Assembly (NCBI GenBank): GCA_028865235.1
Contig: CP114561.1
Location: forward strand, 3,368,001 to 3,432,000
Source of the DNA: Candidatus Manganitrophus sp.
GTDB lineage: Bacteria; Nitrospirota; Nitrospiria; SBBL01; Manganitrophaceae
Length of the DNA stretch: 64,000 nucleotides
Direction: 5' to 3'
This document shows, piece after piece, positions 20,826-29,713 of this stretch. How positions within the stretch are numbered: position 1 is the first letter of the stretch; each line of letters begins with the position of its first letter. The position numbers and the translations under genes are program-made. Under the pieces are notes generated by a model. It did no database searches and was not told the origin of the DNA. It saw nothing but the letters and a program-made list of their open reading frames with translations.

Positions 20826-21990
20826 TGCGAATTATCCTCTTTACCGGAAAAGGGGGGTCGGCAAAACCACCTTGTCTGCCGCGACCGCCATCCGTGCGGC
20901 CGCAATGGGCCATCGAACCCTCGTCATGAGCACCGATATCGCGCACAGCCTCGCCGATTCTTTCGGGATCCCCCTTTCCAATACACCGACGCCGGTCGGC
21001 CCTCCCAATCTCTTTGCCGCCGAGTTTGACGCCGGGGAAGAGCTCGAGCGATACTGGGGGGATATCAAACGGAAGATCGCGGCGGTCCTGCGGGATGAAG
21101 GACTCGAAGCGGCCGTCGCGGGAGAGATGGCGATCCTTCCCGGCCTGGATGAGCTGCTCAGCCTGGTTCGGATCAAGAAATATTTTGACGACGCCTCGTA
21201 TGATTTGCTCATCATCGACAGCGCCCCGACCGGCGCCGCCATGCGGTTGTTGAGCGCTCCAGATCTAAACCGGATGTACGCGAAGAACGTCCTCCATTTG
21301 AGTCAGGGGATCGGCAAGATGATCCTCCCGATGATTCAATCGATGATCCGGTGGCCGGTCACCGAGCACACGCTGCAAGAGAAGATTACGAGATTATTTA
21401 ATCAGGTGGAGGAACTCCGGAAGATTTTCACCGATCCCGACCTGACTTCGGTTCGATTGGTGCTGAACCCCGATCGGATGTCCCTCTTGGAAACCGAACG
21501 CGCATTGACCTTTTTCAGCTTGTACGGGCTTTCGGTGGACGCTTTATTCGTAAATCGCGTTCTTCCTCCGGAGGTGTCCGATCCCTATCTTGTCGATTGG
21601 AAGAAAAATCAAGCGGAATGCCGCCGGCAGATTGCCGAGATTTTTTCCCCCCTGCCGATTTTTGAGGTGCCGCTCAGAAGACAGGAGGTCACCGGGATCG
21701 ACCGGCTCAAACCCCTTTCGGATGCGCTTTACGGCGACAAAGACCCGGCGAAGCGCCTCACGAAGGCGCAGTCGATTCGATTTGAGTTGAAGGAGAAAAA
21801 ATATACCCTCTCCCTCCAGATCGCCGGGGTGCAGGGAAAAGAGATCGATCTGGAGAAGATCGGGGATGAACTGCGGGTTCAGATCGGGCGATTCAAACGG
21901 ACGATCGCGCTCCCCCAATATGTGGCGGGTTTGCAGCCGACCTCCGCGCGTCTCGACGACGGGACCTTAAAAATTGTTTTTGAAGAATAG
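20825..21990 (+). pseudogene. ArsA-like anion-transporting ATPase with HSP20-like C-terminus, one-base frameshift
   Basis: The ATG at 20825 gives MRIILFTGKGG, the start of a Walker A (GKGGVGKTT). One G is then missing from the G run at about 20858, and the rest continues in another frame as the deviant Walker A tail KTTLSAATAIRAAAMG. Downstream motifs are typical of ArsA/GET3: MSTDIAHSLADSFG, LLIIDSAPTGAAMRLL, LVLNPDRMSLLETERAL and LFVNRVLPP. The last 75 residues form an HSP20-like beta-sandwich (YTLSLQIAGVQGKEIDLEKIG) seen in many bacterial ArsA relatives. The protein is cytoplasmic; roles in the family include metalloid efflux energisation and membrane-protein targeting. With no arsB or arsR near, a chaperone or metal-island role is more likely. 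The indel is probably a homopolymer error. Confidence 0.8.
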
Positions 21991-22048
21991 AAGATGATCA
22001 TCCTGAGCAGGAGACGTCCAGGACTGTTGGATTAAATAGGAGGAGCGG

Positions 22049-22423
22049 TTAAATCAGTGCCGCAATGACGGAGAAGCCGGACTCTTCAAGCGCCGTTCCC
22101 AACACCGCGTTGCAGACCGTTTTACCAAGGAAGAGGCCGGCGCCGGCGACGGCCGTGTGGATCAACTGATCGTGGGTGACCGCTTTCGATTCGTCGAAAT
22201 AACAGGCGCGTTTGAGCGTTTCGAGAATCTTTTCGGGGTTTGAGCGGATCGGATCATACTCGACCACAACGCTCCCGGTTAGGGTGTTGATCGAAATGGT
22301 TTGGAGGCCCTGAACCGGCCAGAGGACATTTTTAATGACTTCAGCGAGCCTTGTATTTCTTTTTACATGCGGGGTCTTGATCCGGAGTCTTCCTGGGATA
22401 TGGTGGATGTAGTGATTCATCAA
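22049..22423 (-). CDS. HMA_2 domain small membrane protein
   Basis: The protein has 124 residues (second Met at 22420 possible). The HMA-like fold spans residues 3-72 (HHIPGRLRIKTPHVKRN, VQGLQTISINTLTGSVVVEYDP, KILETLKRACYFD) and lacks a CxxC metal motif. The C-terminal 45 residues form a Gly/Ala-rich hydrophobic helix pair (AGAGLFLGKTVCNAVLGTALEE). It is a close paralogue of the protein at 22.9 kb; both end in IAALI. It is transcribed opposite to the metal island and convergent with the ArsA-like gene. A Pho-box-like repeat lies 165 bp upstream. Confidence 0.75.
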   Translation of the reverse strand: MMNHYIHHIPGRLRIKTPHVKRNTRLAEVIKNVLWPVQGLQTISINTLTGSVVVEYDPIRSNPEKILETLKRACYFDESKAVTHDQLIHTAVAGAGLFLGKTVCNAVLGTALEESGFSVIAALI

Positions 22424-22587
22424 TCGCTTCCTCCATGAGGTTTACTTCCTGCGACTGTTCCGGGTTCCGGAACGGCCCGATCGAATTTTTCCTCCCCCGA
22501 GAACGATCCCGTTTCTCATTTCCTTTGCGACTGTAAGTTATTCTAGCAGGTTTCTGTTCATTTTCAGTGGTGAGTCGATCAAAATTT

Positions 22588-22609
22588 TGTTAATTCATTG
22601 TTAAATACA
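22588..22609 (-). promoter_or_regulatory. Pho-box-like 11-bp tandem repeat
   Basis: Plus strand shows TGTTAATTCAT then TGTTAAATACA. On the coding (minus) strand this is TTTAACA and TTAACA in an 11-bp period. It lies 165 bp upstream of the HMA_2 gene at 22423, and a TGCTAGAAT extended -10-like sequence sits between. The remaining 22424-22946 gap has no recognisable gene. Confidence 0.5.
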
Positions 22610-22946
22610 TCCTTTTAAAAACCGATGCCAAAAAGAAATTTCGTACTGCTTGGTAATTTAATTTTAGCAGATAACGGGAAGAAGCTGAAACAGAGCCGCC
22701 CAATAAATGATTGGAAAGAAGTTGCGAATCTAGTAAAATAGAGAGCACGATTTTACCTAAACCTCTGACTCAGCCGTTATCATCCCACCTGCCGGTGAAG
22801 GCCGGGTACCGGGGCTTTCAATCTGGCCCGCTCTGATTTGAATGGATAAAGGAAATTGCTGGGAGGGGAATCGCCGGTTTGCTTCGATCTTCGGGTGGCC
22901 CGCCGGTGATCTGTTTTCTTTTCAAGAGAGATTAAAGGCTAACTCA

Positions 22947-23318
22947 TTAGATGAGCGCGGCGATCAAAGAAAGAGCCGACCCTTCGAAGGCCGTTTCCAA
23001 TGCCGCGCCGCTGACTGTTTTGCTGAGGAAGAAGCCGACATTGGAAGCCGCCGAGTAGATGACCTGATCGTGTGTTTTCGCTTTCGACGCGTCAAAATAC
23101 CCTTTGCACTTGAGCGCCTCCAAGACGATTTCCGGCGTGACGACGCGGGGATTGTAATGAATGGTGATACTGCCGGTCAGGGTGTTGACCTCGACCGAGC
23201 GAATTCCATCGATGGTTTTCAAGAAGGTTTCAACGGTGACGGCAACGGCTTCGTTTCTCCTTACAACCGGGCTTTTGATCCGAAGCCTTCCTGGAATCTG
23301 ATGGATATAATAACTCAT
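22947..23318 (-). CDS. HMA_2 domain small membrane protein (paralogue)
   Basis: This 123-residue protein is read from ATG 23318; a longer reading would run back into the upstream zinc-ribbon gene. HQIPGRLRIKSPVVRRN, IDGIRSVEVNTLTGSITIHYNP and VLEALKCKGYFDASKAKTHDQV closely mirror the protein at 22.0 kb. A Gly/Ala-rich helical C-terminus follows (NVGFFLSKTVSGAALETAFEG). Its ATG overlaps the stop of the zinc-ribbon gene by four bases, a coupled pair. The metal ligand Cys pair of classical HMA domains is absent. Confidence 0.75.
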   Translation of the reverse strand: MSYYIHQIPGRLRIKSPVVRRNEAVAVTVETFLKTIDGIRSVEVNTLTGSITIHYNPRVVTPEIVLEALKCKGYFDASKAKTHDQVIYSAASNVGFFLSKTVSGAALETAFEGSALSLIAALI

Positions 23319-23617
23319 CGGCTTGCTCCATCTTGGTTGGGAAGTTTTCTGAATGTCCTGCAGATCGGGTAGGCGGAGCATCTTAGCCGGACGGCTTCTG
23401 CTTCTCTTTTGTAAATGTGCATTAACCGCCCACATTTAGGGCAATTCGGTTTCGTTTTGGTTTCTATTTTTTTTGCCCCAAACGTAAACTGTCTTCCGCA
23501 AATCAAACAGAGAAATCGCTTCTTCCCGGTCCATGCCTTTCCATACTTGTAACAGGCCGCGGAATTGCAGGAGGGGCATTTGATATCAGCAGTCTTTCTT
23601 ACAGATGCAAGTTTCAT
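23315..23617 (-). CDS. Small double zinc-ribbon protein
   Basis: This 100-residue protein has two Cys4-type modules. CPSCNS...FLCLICGRQF (residues 14-44) resembles the zinc-binding N-terminus of InsA-type transposases and their relatives. CPKCGRLMHIYKRE...RLRCSAYPICR (residues 59-86) is a second knuckle. No transposase catalytic part or inverted repeats flank it, so it is more likely a stand-alone nucleic-acid or metal-binding protein. It is the first gene of a two-gene unit with the HMA_2 paralogue; a Pho-box-like repeat ends 45 bp upstream of the start. Confidence 0.7.
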   Translation of the reverse strand: MKLASVRKTADIKCPSCNSAACYKYGKAWTGKKRFLCLICGRQFTFGAKKIETKTKPNCPKCGRLMHIYKREAEAVRLRCSAYPICRTFRKLPNQDGASR

Positions 23618-23661
23618 GTGTGTTATTTAATCAGAGCACCATTACATGTTTATCAATTCAG

Positions 23662-23683
23662 TGTTAAATTCCTGTTAAAGAAA
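23662..23683 (-). promoter_or_regulatory. Pho-box-like 11-bp tandem repeat
   Basis: Plus strand shows TGTTAAATTCC then TGTTAAAGAAA. On the coding strand it reads CTTTAACAGGAATTTAACAC, two TTTAACA cores 11 bp apart. A GATAAA -10-like sequence lies 8 bp downstream, and the zinc-ribbon ATG is 45 bp away. Confidence 0.55.
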
Positions 23684-23760
23684 CCGTCCCTTCTCCCCGT
23701 TTGAGACGCCACCTGAACGTCGCCGTCACTTAAGCGAATCCGAAAAAAATAAGAAGAAAC

Positions 23761-23782
23761 TAACAATAATTTAACAAGATCT
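23761..23782 (+). promoter_or_regulatory. Pho-box-like 11-bp tandem repeat upstream of phosphatase-like gene
   Basis: TAACAATAATT is followed by TAACAAGATCT; including the preceding base the cores are CTAACA and TTTAACA with 11-bp spacing, on the plus strand. TATTAAT, a good -10, lies 14 bp downstream. The phosphatase-like start is 110 bp away. Confidence 0.55.
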
Positions 23783-23891
23783 TAGCGACCTATTAATCTC
23801 TCTTCTTCAAGATGAGCCGTTTTTAGCCGAACGTTTCGGCAGAAGCGGCTCGGTTTTTAGTCACCTAATATTATTAATGAAGGAGAGAGGT

Positions 23892-25556
23892 ATGACCATT
23901 CTGGGTAGGAGTTATCTAACGGTTCTGGCGTTAACCGCATTGGCGCTGGCGCCGGTCGATGCGATGGCCGAGGGGGGGAACGGTCCCGAGCGGACGCTCA
24001 CATTGTCGGTGCTGGGACGGCATCACTCCGGTCTTTTCGATCAAGGCGGGGCCGAAATCGTGGCGCACGATCCCGAAACGCAGCGTCTGTTCGTCATCAA
24101 TGCCGCCGATGCGGCCGTCGACGTGCTCGATATCCGCAATCCGAGCGCTCCGGTTAAAATCACCACCATCGACGCCTCCTCACTCGGAAGCGGCGCCAAC
24201 AGTATTGATGTTAAAAAGGGTCTGGTCGCCGTGGCGATCGAGGCGGTCAATCAGCAAGAGAACGGCCTGGTCGCTTTCTACGACGCGGAGAGCCTCCTTT
24301 TGCTGAAGACCGTCCCGGTGGGGGCGCTTCCGGATATGCTCGCCTTCACCGAGGATGGGAAGCGGGTGCTGGTTGCGAACGAGGGCCAGCCGAACGATGA
24401 ATACACCGTCGATCCGGAAGGCTCCGTCAGCATCATCAACCTCTCCCGCGGCGTGATGAATGCTACCGTGGCGACCGCGCATTTCCAAGATTGGAATGAT
24501 CGGAAAGACGAGTTGATTGCGGCGGGTGTTCGAATCTATGGTCCCAACGCCACCGTCGCCCAGGACTTCGAGCCGGAATACATTACCATCTCCGAGGACG
24601 GCAAGCGGGCGTGGGTGACGCTGCAAGAGAACAACGCGCTGGGGGTGATCGATGTCAAACGGGCCGAAGTGATCGACATCCTTCCGCTCGGTTTTAAAGA
24701 TCATTCGCTGCCGGGCAACGAGCTCGATGCCAGCGATCGCGACGGGGGAATCAACATCCGCAACTGGCCGATCCTCGGGATTTATCAGCCGGACGACATC
24801 GACGATTACCGATTCAGAGGGGAGACCTACCTGGTGACGGTGAACGAAGGGGATGCCCGCGACTACGACGGTTTCAGCGAAGAGGAGCGGATCGGCGGCC
24901 TCGATCTCGATCCGGTGGCTTTCCCGAATGCGGGAGAGTTGCAAGGGAATGCCAACCTCGGCCGGCTGCGCGTGACCAGCGCACTGGGAGACACCGACGA
25001 GGATGGCGATTTCGATCAGCTCTTCAGCTATGGGGCGCGCTCCTTCTCCATCTGGGATGCCCGCGGAAATCTGGTTTATGACAGCGGCGCCGATCTGGAG
25101 AGAAAAATCGCGGAGCTGCTGCCGGAGGAGTTTAACAGCGACCATGTGGAGAACGGCTCATTCGATACCCGCAGCGACGACAAAGGGCCGGAGCCGGAAG
25201 GGGTGGTTCTCGGAAAGATCCGCGGCCGGACCTACGCTTTTATGGCGCTCGAACGGATCAGTGGGATCATCGTCTACGACATCACCAGCCCGTTCAACGT
25301 CTCCTTTGTCACTTATATCAATCCCCGCGATTTCACCGTGGAGACCTGTTTTGATACCAATGGAGACGGCGACTGCGACTCGACCAACCCGGCGGTCGGA
25401 GATTTGGGTCCGGAGGGGATCGCGTTTATCCCGGCGGACCAAAGCCCGATCCGAAAACCGCTGCTGGCGGTCGGCAACGAAGTGAGCGGCACAACCACTC
25501 TCCTTCAAATCGATGTGAAATCCAGCCTGAAATCTCAAGACGAGTCCGAGGAATAA
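23892..25556 (+). CDS. Secreted choice-of-anchor I (alkaline-phosphatase-like) protein
   Basis: The protein has 554 residues from ATG 23892 behind AGGAGAGAGG. A signal peptide covers about 1-26 (SYLTVLALTALALAPVDAMAE). The rest is a beta-propeller-like domain of the choice-of-anchor I family: EIVAHDPETQRLFVINAA, LFVINAADAAVDVLDI, LVANEGQPNDEYTVDPEGSV, ITISEDGKRAWVTLQENNA and YLVTVNEGDARDYDGF. Two Asp-rich calcium loops occur (DTDEDGDFDQ, DTNGDGDCDS). Members are often annotated as alkaline phosphatases and are secreted or surface-bound. The Pho-box-like repeat upstream supports a phosphate-starvation role here, though catalytic residues cannot be assigned from sequence alone. Confidence 0.75.
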   Translation: MTILGRSYLTVLALTALALAPVDAMAEGGNGPERTLTLSVLGRHHSGLFDQGGAEIVAHDPETQRLFVINAADAAVDVLDIRNPSAPVKITTIDASSLGSGANSIDVKKGLVAVAIEAVNQQENGLVAFYDAESLLLLKTVPVGALPDMLAFTEDGKRVLVANEGQPNDEYTVDPEGSVSIINLSRGVMNATVATAHFQDWNDRKDELIAAGVRIYGPNATVAQDFEPEYITISEDGKRAWVTLQENNALGVIDVKRAEVIDILPLGFKDHSLPGNELDASDRDGGINIRNWPILGIYQPDDIDDYRFRGETYLVTVNEGDARDYDGFSEEERIGGLDLDPVAFPNAGELQGNANLGRLRVTSALGDTDEDGDFDQLFSYGARSFSIWDARGNLVYDSGADLERKIAELLPEEFNSDHVENGSFDTRSDDKGPEPEGVVLGKIRGRTYAFMALERISGIIVYDITSPFNVSFVTYINPRDFTVETCFDTNGDGDCDSTNPAVGDLGPEGIAFIPADQSPIRKPLLAVGNEVSGTTTLLQIDVKSSLKSQDESEE

Positions 25557-25565
25557 TCCGCGTCC

Positions 25566-25610
25566 GGGCGCGCGGCCCAAACCGGGCCGCGCGCCCGCAG
25601 GACGTTTTTT
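25566..25610 (+). terminator. Strong intrinsic terminator
   Basis: The 13-bp arms GGGCGCGCGGCCC (25566-25578) and GGGCCGCGCGCCC (25584-25596) with a 5-nt loop are followed by a T6 run at 25605-25610, nine bases after the stop of the phosphatase-like gene. Confidence 0.85.
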
Positions 25611-25739
25611 GTTTTCCTTTTTCTAAGTTTCGCCGCTGAATAAGCGGGTTTTCAGATTTAACGCCGATTTCACCCGATCTTGATTCCTGCTTAACATCTC
25701 GGGACTACGATCCTCGATTATTTTGATTTGGAGACGATT

Positions 25740-26488
25740 ATGGATCTCGCAATGACGAAACTGGGGCGTAACATTCTCGTATTTGCGTTTCTTACATTTT
25801 TCATTTTTATCTACACATATACCGATCAGTCGCAGACCGAGGCCTCTCAGGCCTCGGTCCCGGCCGACGGCGCTTTCATCCCTGTGGCGGCGCGTTTTGT
25901 CGAAACCCGACAACAATCGGATGTGCCTGAATCAAAGAGCGATTGGTTTTTTACCCGATCCGACACCCGCATCGAAACCGCTCAGAAAGATTACACTGAA
26001 ATCTGGGAGCGGGATGACCGGCAGGAGATCACCCTGAAGCGCATCTTCCACGGCGACCGTAAACTGATCGCGTACACCTCGGGGGAATTGCGCGCGCGCA
26101 GCGGCGGATCAAAGGGTGGTCGGTCTTGGCCGCGATGTTGGACGAAAAGATTCTCTCGCAGCTGGAAAAACGGGGGGAGACAATAGTATTGAAGCAACCG
26201 GCGGTGAAGTATGCCGGCCAATGGGGCGACGAGCGGGTGGAGGTGGTGTGGCTGACCCGGCAGGCCATTCCAGCGAAGCTGGTGCGCAGGCATGCAGGGG
26301 GCACATATACCTTAGAACTGAAGGAGCTACGTCACACCCCGGATGGCTCATGGCCCACGGTGAAGCGGGAAGAGATCGACGATTATGAGTGGCTCGACGG
26401 CGCCGACCTCGGCGACCGCGAATATGACCCTTTCGTCCGCAAGGTGCTCGCCTTGGATGCCGGCCGTCCCGGCGGGCATCATCATTAA
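25740..26488 (+). pseudogene. Hypothetical membrane-anchored protein, frameshifted
   Basis: ATG 25740 opens a frame with an N-terminal transmembrane or signal segment (ILVFAFLTFFIFIYTYT). A beta-rich region follows (WFFTRSDTRIETAQ, ITLKRIFHGDRKLIAY). The frame changes near 26105, and the continuation (WSVLAAMLDEKILSQLEKRG, QWGDERVEVVWLTRQAIPAKLV, YTLELKELRHTPDGSWP) runs to TAA at 26488 and ends in Gly-Gly-His-His-His. The joined product is about 249 residues. The middle recalls the LolA-like outer-membrane lipoprotein-sorting fold, but I cannot assign it. The His-rich tail could bind metal. Confidence 0.55.
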
Positions 26489-26499
26489 CGCCTGAACGT

Positions 26500-26667
26500 C
26501 TAAAACATCGGAACTCTTTCTTTCCCGACTGGAAACTGAATCCGACCGACTGCAATCATTATGTCGTCCGAGCCCTCTTCTCTGTTTGCGGGAAGTGGAA
26601 TCAGGGAGAAGCGTTTTCCGGACCCCCTTCGCAACGTTTCGGTGAGGGTCTGCATCCGGGCCGTCAT
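26500..26667 (-). pseudogene. Possible remnant of a hemerythrin-like C-terminus
   Basis: A 55-codon frame begins KKMTARMQTLTETLR, matching KKVTARMHSITEALR at the end of the intact HHE hemerythrin gene (39.5 kb). The rest is unlike it. No start signal is seen. It is probably a gene fragment in the otherwise empty 26489-26750 gap. Confidence 0.25.
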
Positions 26668-26750
26668 CTTCTTTTAGCATCCTTTCCAAAGGAAGCTTCT
26701 TTTGTTAGAATAGCGCCGACCGATTACCGAACCTCAAACCCAAAGGAACG

Positions 26751-27296
26751 ATGATGAAGAAAGCGACCCTCCTTTTCAGGCTCGCCGGGGGAATTTTGCT
26801 CTTGTCCCTTTTTGCCGCTCCGGCCCCCGCGGAGCCGGGCCGCTCGTCCGAGTCGCCCGCCGCGCCCGCCGCCAAAGAGGCCGCCGGTCGCCGCGATATT
26901 CTGGTTGAAATCTTTCTCGCGCCGGAGCGAAAGAATGAGGCCGACGCCGTTAAGAAGGAATTCGAAGCACTCTCGATTACCAAGGTACGCCCGCAGGTTT
27001 TCCGGAAGGGACATCCCCCTCAAAATATCGGCTTCGGAAAAGAGATTCCCGCCGACGTGGCGAGGCAGGCGATTCAGTTGGCGCTGAAGTATAATGACGG
27101 AATCCAATTTCTCCTTCCCGAGAAGCGCCTGGCCGCTCATTATATCGGCATCGGCGTTTCGATCTTTGATGAGGCCTTTCAAATCCCGGTCGGCCCGGAA
27201 GAGCTAAAGCGGATTTCAGATCCTTCGCTGACCGACGATCAGTTCCATCAGCTCTACCGAGAAATGACCGACAAACCCCCCAGAATCAATCGCTGA
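26751..27296 (+). CDS. Secreted hypothetical protein
   Basis: This 181-residue protein begins ATGATG at 26751. A signal peptide (about 1-27: KKATLLFRLAGGILLLSLFA, ending PAPAEP) is followed by a low-complexity Pro/Ala/Ser linker and a compact alpha/beta domain. That domain contains DILVEIFLAPERKNEADAVKKE, RPQVFRKGHPPQNIGFGKEIP, ARQAIQLALKYN and HYIGIGVSIFDEAFQIP. No family is recognised. It is monocistronic, ending at a perfect hairpin. Confidence 0.65.
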   Translation: MMKKATLLFRLAGGILLLSLFAAPAPAEPGRSSESPAAPAAKEAAGRRDILVEIFLAPERKNEADAVKKEFEALSITKVRPQVFRKGHPPQNIGFGKEIPADVARQAIQLALKYNDGIQFLLPEKRLAAHYIGIGVSIFDEAFQIPVGPEELKRISDPSLTDDQFHQLYREMTDKPPRINR

Positions 27297-27301
27297 TCTA
27301 A

Positions 27302-27336
27302 AAAATAAGGGGGGGCTTTTAAGCCCCCCCTTATTT
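27302..27336. terminator. Perfect bidirectional terminator hairpin
   Basis: AATAAGGGGGGGC and GCCCCCCCTTATT form a perfect stem around TTTTAA, with A-rich and T-rich flanks. It lies just after the stop at 27296. The remaining gap to 27633 holds the promoter-like element described next. Confidence 0.85.
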
Positions 27337-27430
27337 CATTACTTTCCTTCGAGAGGTTTCCGATCGGTTACCGGTCGGCGTCGGTCCGGAAATTTCGTTT
27401 CGTCCACTCCATTAAACCCCTGACACATGA

Positions 27431-27490
27431 TTTTAATCTACATCTTATCCTTGATTCCCGTTTCTCAGGCGGGTGCTATACTTAGTGCCA
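27431..27490 (+). promoter_or_regulatory. Conserved promoter-like leader before TonB receptor gene
   Basis: TTTAATCTACATCTTATC, TTGATTC and the extended -10 TGCTATACTTAG are closely matched by a second copy at 34.8 kb. Both lie 160-300 bp upstream of genes of c-di-GMP or TonB/YfiR type. CTGCGATACC occurs downstream in both copies. Confidence 0.5.
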
Positions 27491-27633
27491 TTCTATTCCG
27501 GTATCTACCCTTTTGAAACTTAATGTACGGCTGCGATACCATGCCTTAATGAAGGATAAAAGAACCTCTCTGGGCCGATCAGTTCCAAACGACCGTCGGG
27601 ATCGAGGCGGAAAAACATATAAGGAGCCGGATA

Positions 27634-29658
27634 ATGGAAAACGACTTCGGGGGCACGGCTGGAGCGAGGCGGCGGCTTGCTGTTGTGATCTGCTGCTCCG
27701 TTCTCGCCGTGTGTATCGCGCTCAAGGCTGAAGCGCCTGCGGCGGAGAAGGCCGCAAACGAACCGGAGTTTCCCGACGACCTGTTGAGTATGACGATTGA
27801 AGAGCTGATGAACATCGAGGTTACCTCCGTGTCAAAAACGCCGGAGCCCTTGAGTGAGGCGGCCGCATCGGTCTACGTGATTCCGGGTGGAGAGATTCGC
27901 CGGTCCGGCGCTTCGAGCATTCCGGAAGCGTTGCGGCTGGCGGATCATTTGAACGTGGCGCAGAAAAATTCTCACGACTGGGGGATCAGCGCGCGCGGAT
28001 TCAACACCGATCTGGCCAATAAACTGCTGGTCCTGATCGATGGGCGGACCGTTTATACGCCGCTTTTTTCCGGTGTTTTTTGGGACAGACAGGACACTCT
28101 GCTCGAAGATATCGATCGGATCGAGGTGATCAACGGTCCCGGCGGCGCGCTCTGGGGCGCCAATGCGGTCAACGGCGTAATTAATATCATGACCAAAAGC
28201 GCCAAAGAGACGCAGGGGGTTTACTGGGAGGCGGGCGGGGGAACGGCGTTGCGGGGTTTTACAGGGATACGCTACGGCGGCACGCTTGCTCCCGATGTCT
28301 ATTATCGGGTTTATGGTAAGTATTTCGACAGGGGGAATGAAGTCTTCGTCGATGGGAGCGAGGCCTCGGACGCGTGGCATATGGCCTCAGGCGGGTTCCG
28401 CATCGATGCCGAGAGGTCTCTAAAAAATCATCTCACCTTGCAAGGCGACATTTACGGCGGCGAGGAAGGGCTCCCGACGGGAGGAGAGGCCAGGGTCGGT
28501 GGCGGCAATCTCCTGGGGCGCTGGTCGCATACCTTTTCGCACGATTCCGACATGAGCCTGCAACTCTATTACGACCAGACGCATCTGTCGATGTTTGTTC
28601 CGGCGCTTGTAATTAATTCGATCGTCTTTGCTCCCGCCGGAACTTTCGAAGATGACCTCGATACCTATGACCTCGATTTTCAGCATCGCTTCCGGCTCGG
28701 CGGGCGCAACCGTTTTGTGTGGGGCCTCGGCTATCGCTTCACCCGAGACGTGGTTGGAAACGCGCCCGGTTTGGCGTTTTTTCCGCCGGTTCTGAACCAA
28801 AGCCTCTTCAGCGGATTTATACAAGATGAGATCACGCTCCGGGAAAATCTGACCCTCACCCTTGGGACCAAGGTCGAATACTACGACTACACCGGATTGG
28901 AGCTGGAACCGAGTGCGCGGCTTGCATGGACACCCCTCGAGCGACAGATCCTTTGGGCGGCGATTTCACGCGCGGTTCGGACGCCGTCCCGCATTGACCG
29001 GGACCTCTCTCAGCCGGCGCCGCCCTTGGTCCTCTTGGCGGGAGGGTCGGATTTTGATTCTGAAAAACTGATTGCCTACGAACTCGGCTATCGCGCTCAA
29101 CTTGGTCAAAAAATTTTCGGCTCCATCTCGACCTTCTACAACGATTACGATGATATCCGGAGCACCAGCACCACGCCCGGCACGATCCTCCCTTTTTTCT
29201 TTGAAAACAATCTCGAAGGCAAGACGTATGGATTCGAGATCAGCGCAAATTATCAGGCGCTCAGTTGGTGGCGGTTGCACGGCGGCTACAACCGCCTCAA
29301 AGAGCATATTCGTGTCAAACCGGGAGAGACCGATTTCAACAATGCGCGCAATGAAACAGGCGATCCTGAACAGCAGTTTTCATTCCGTTCCTCCATGGAC
29401 CTGCCGCAAAACGTAGAGCTCGACGCCGCCCTCCGTTGGGTCGACACGCTGCAGGTGAATAATGCCGGGGCGGCCGAGACCGTGCCGAGCTATTTTGAGT
29501 TGGACATCCGTCTCGGTTGGCATCCCACGAAAGAGCTGGAACTCTCCGTCGTCGGGCAGAACCTTCTTCACGATCATCACCCGGAGTTCGGCCCCCCCGG
29601 TCCGAATCGGGTGGAAATTCAGCGGGCCGTTTACGGAAAGATCGCATGGCGGTATTAG
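27634..29658 (+). CDS. TonB-dependent outer membrane receptor
   Basis: The protein has 674 residues from ATG 27634 behind AAGGAG. A signal sequence (RRRLAVVICCSVLAVCIALKAEA) is followed by a TonB-box-like region (LMNIEVTSVSKTPEPLSEAAA). The plug domain is residues 70-190 (VYVIPGGEIRRSG, SIPEALRLADHLNV, SARGFN, VLIDGRTVY, IEVINGPGGALWGANAVNGVINI). A 22-strand barrel ends in VYGKIAWRY. It lacks the N-terminal signalling extension of FecA types. This subgroup often precedes YfiR genes, as it does here, suggesting sensory or uptake coupling rather than simple siderophore import. The ligand is unknown. Confidence 0.85.
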   Translation: MENDFGGTAGARRRLAVVICCSVLAVCIALKAEAPAAEKAANEPEFPDDLLSMTIEELMNIEVTSVSKTPEPLSEAAASVYVIPGGEIRRSGASSIPEALRLADHLNVAQKNSHDWGISARGFNTDLANKLLVLIDGRTVYTPLFSGVFWDRQDTLLEDIDRIEVINGPGGALWGANAVNGVINIMTKSAKETQGVYWEAGGGTALRGFTGIRYGGTLAPDVYYRVYGKYFDRGNEVFVDGSEASDAWHMASGGFRIDAERSLKNHLTLQGDIYGGEEGLPTGGEARVGGGNLLGRWSHTFSHDSDMSLQLYYDQTHLSMFVPALVINSIVFAPAGTFEDDLDTYDLDFQHRFRLGGRNRFVWGLGYRFTRDVVGNAPGLAFFPPVLNQSLFSGFIQDEITLRENLTLTLGTKVEYYDYTGLELEPSARLAWTPLERQILWAAISRAVRTPSRIDRDLSQPAPPLVLLAGGSDFDSEKLIAYELGYRAQLGQKIFGSISTFYNDYDDIRSTSTTPGTILPFFFENNLEGKTYGFEISANYQALSWWRLHGGYNRLKEHIRVKPGETDFNNARNETGDPEQQFSFRSSMDLPQNVELDAALRWVDTLQVNNAGAAETVPSYFELDIRLGWHPTKELELSVVGQNLLHDHHPEFGPPGPNRVEIQRAVYGKIAWRY

Positions 29659-29713
29659 AAATGAAGTCAGGAGACGGAGTCACTGCTCCGGCCCCCATAG
29701 AGGGCGAAGGTTT

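Noticed and set aside
23315..23617. An insertion sequence suggested by the InsA-like zinc ribbon
   Set aside because: No transposase catalytic ORF, terminal inverted repeats or target duplications are visible; the gene is coupled to an HMA_2 gene.
27340..27633. A c-di-GMP riboswitch upstream of the TonB receptor gene (also considered at 34652-35123)
   Set aside because: The GEMM core and tetraloop receptor sequences are not present; only a promoter-like conserved element is seen.
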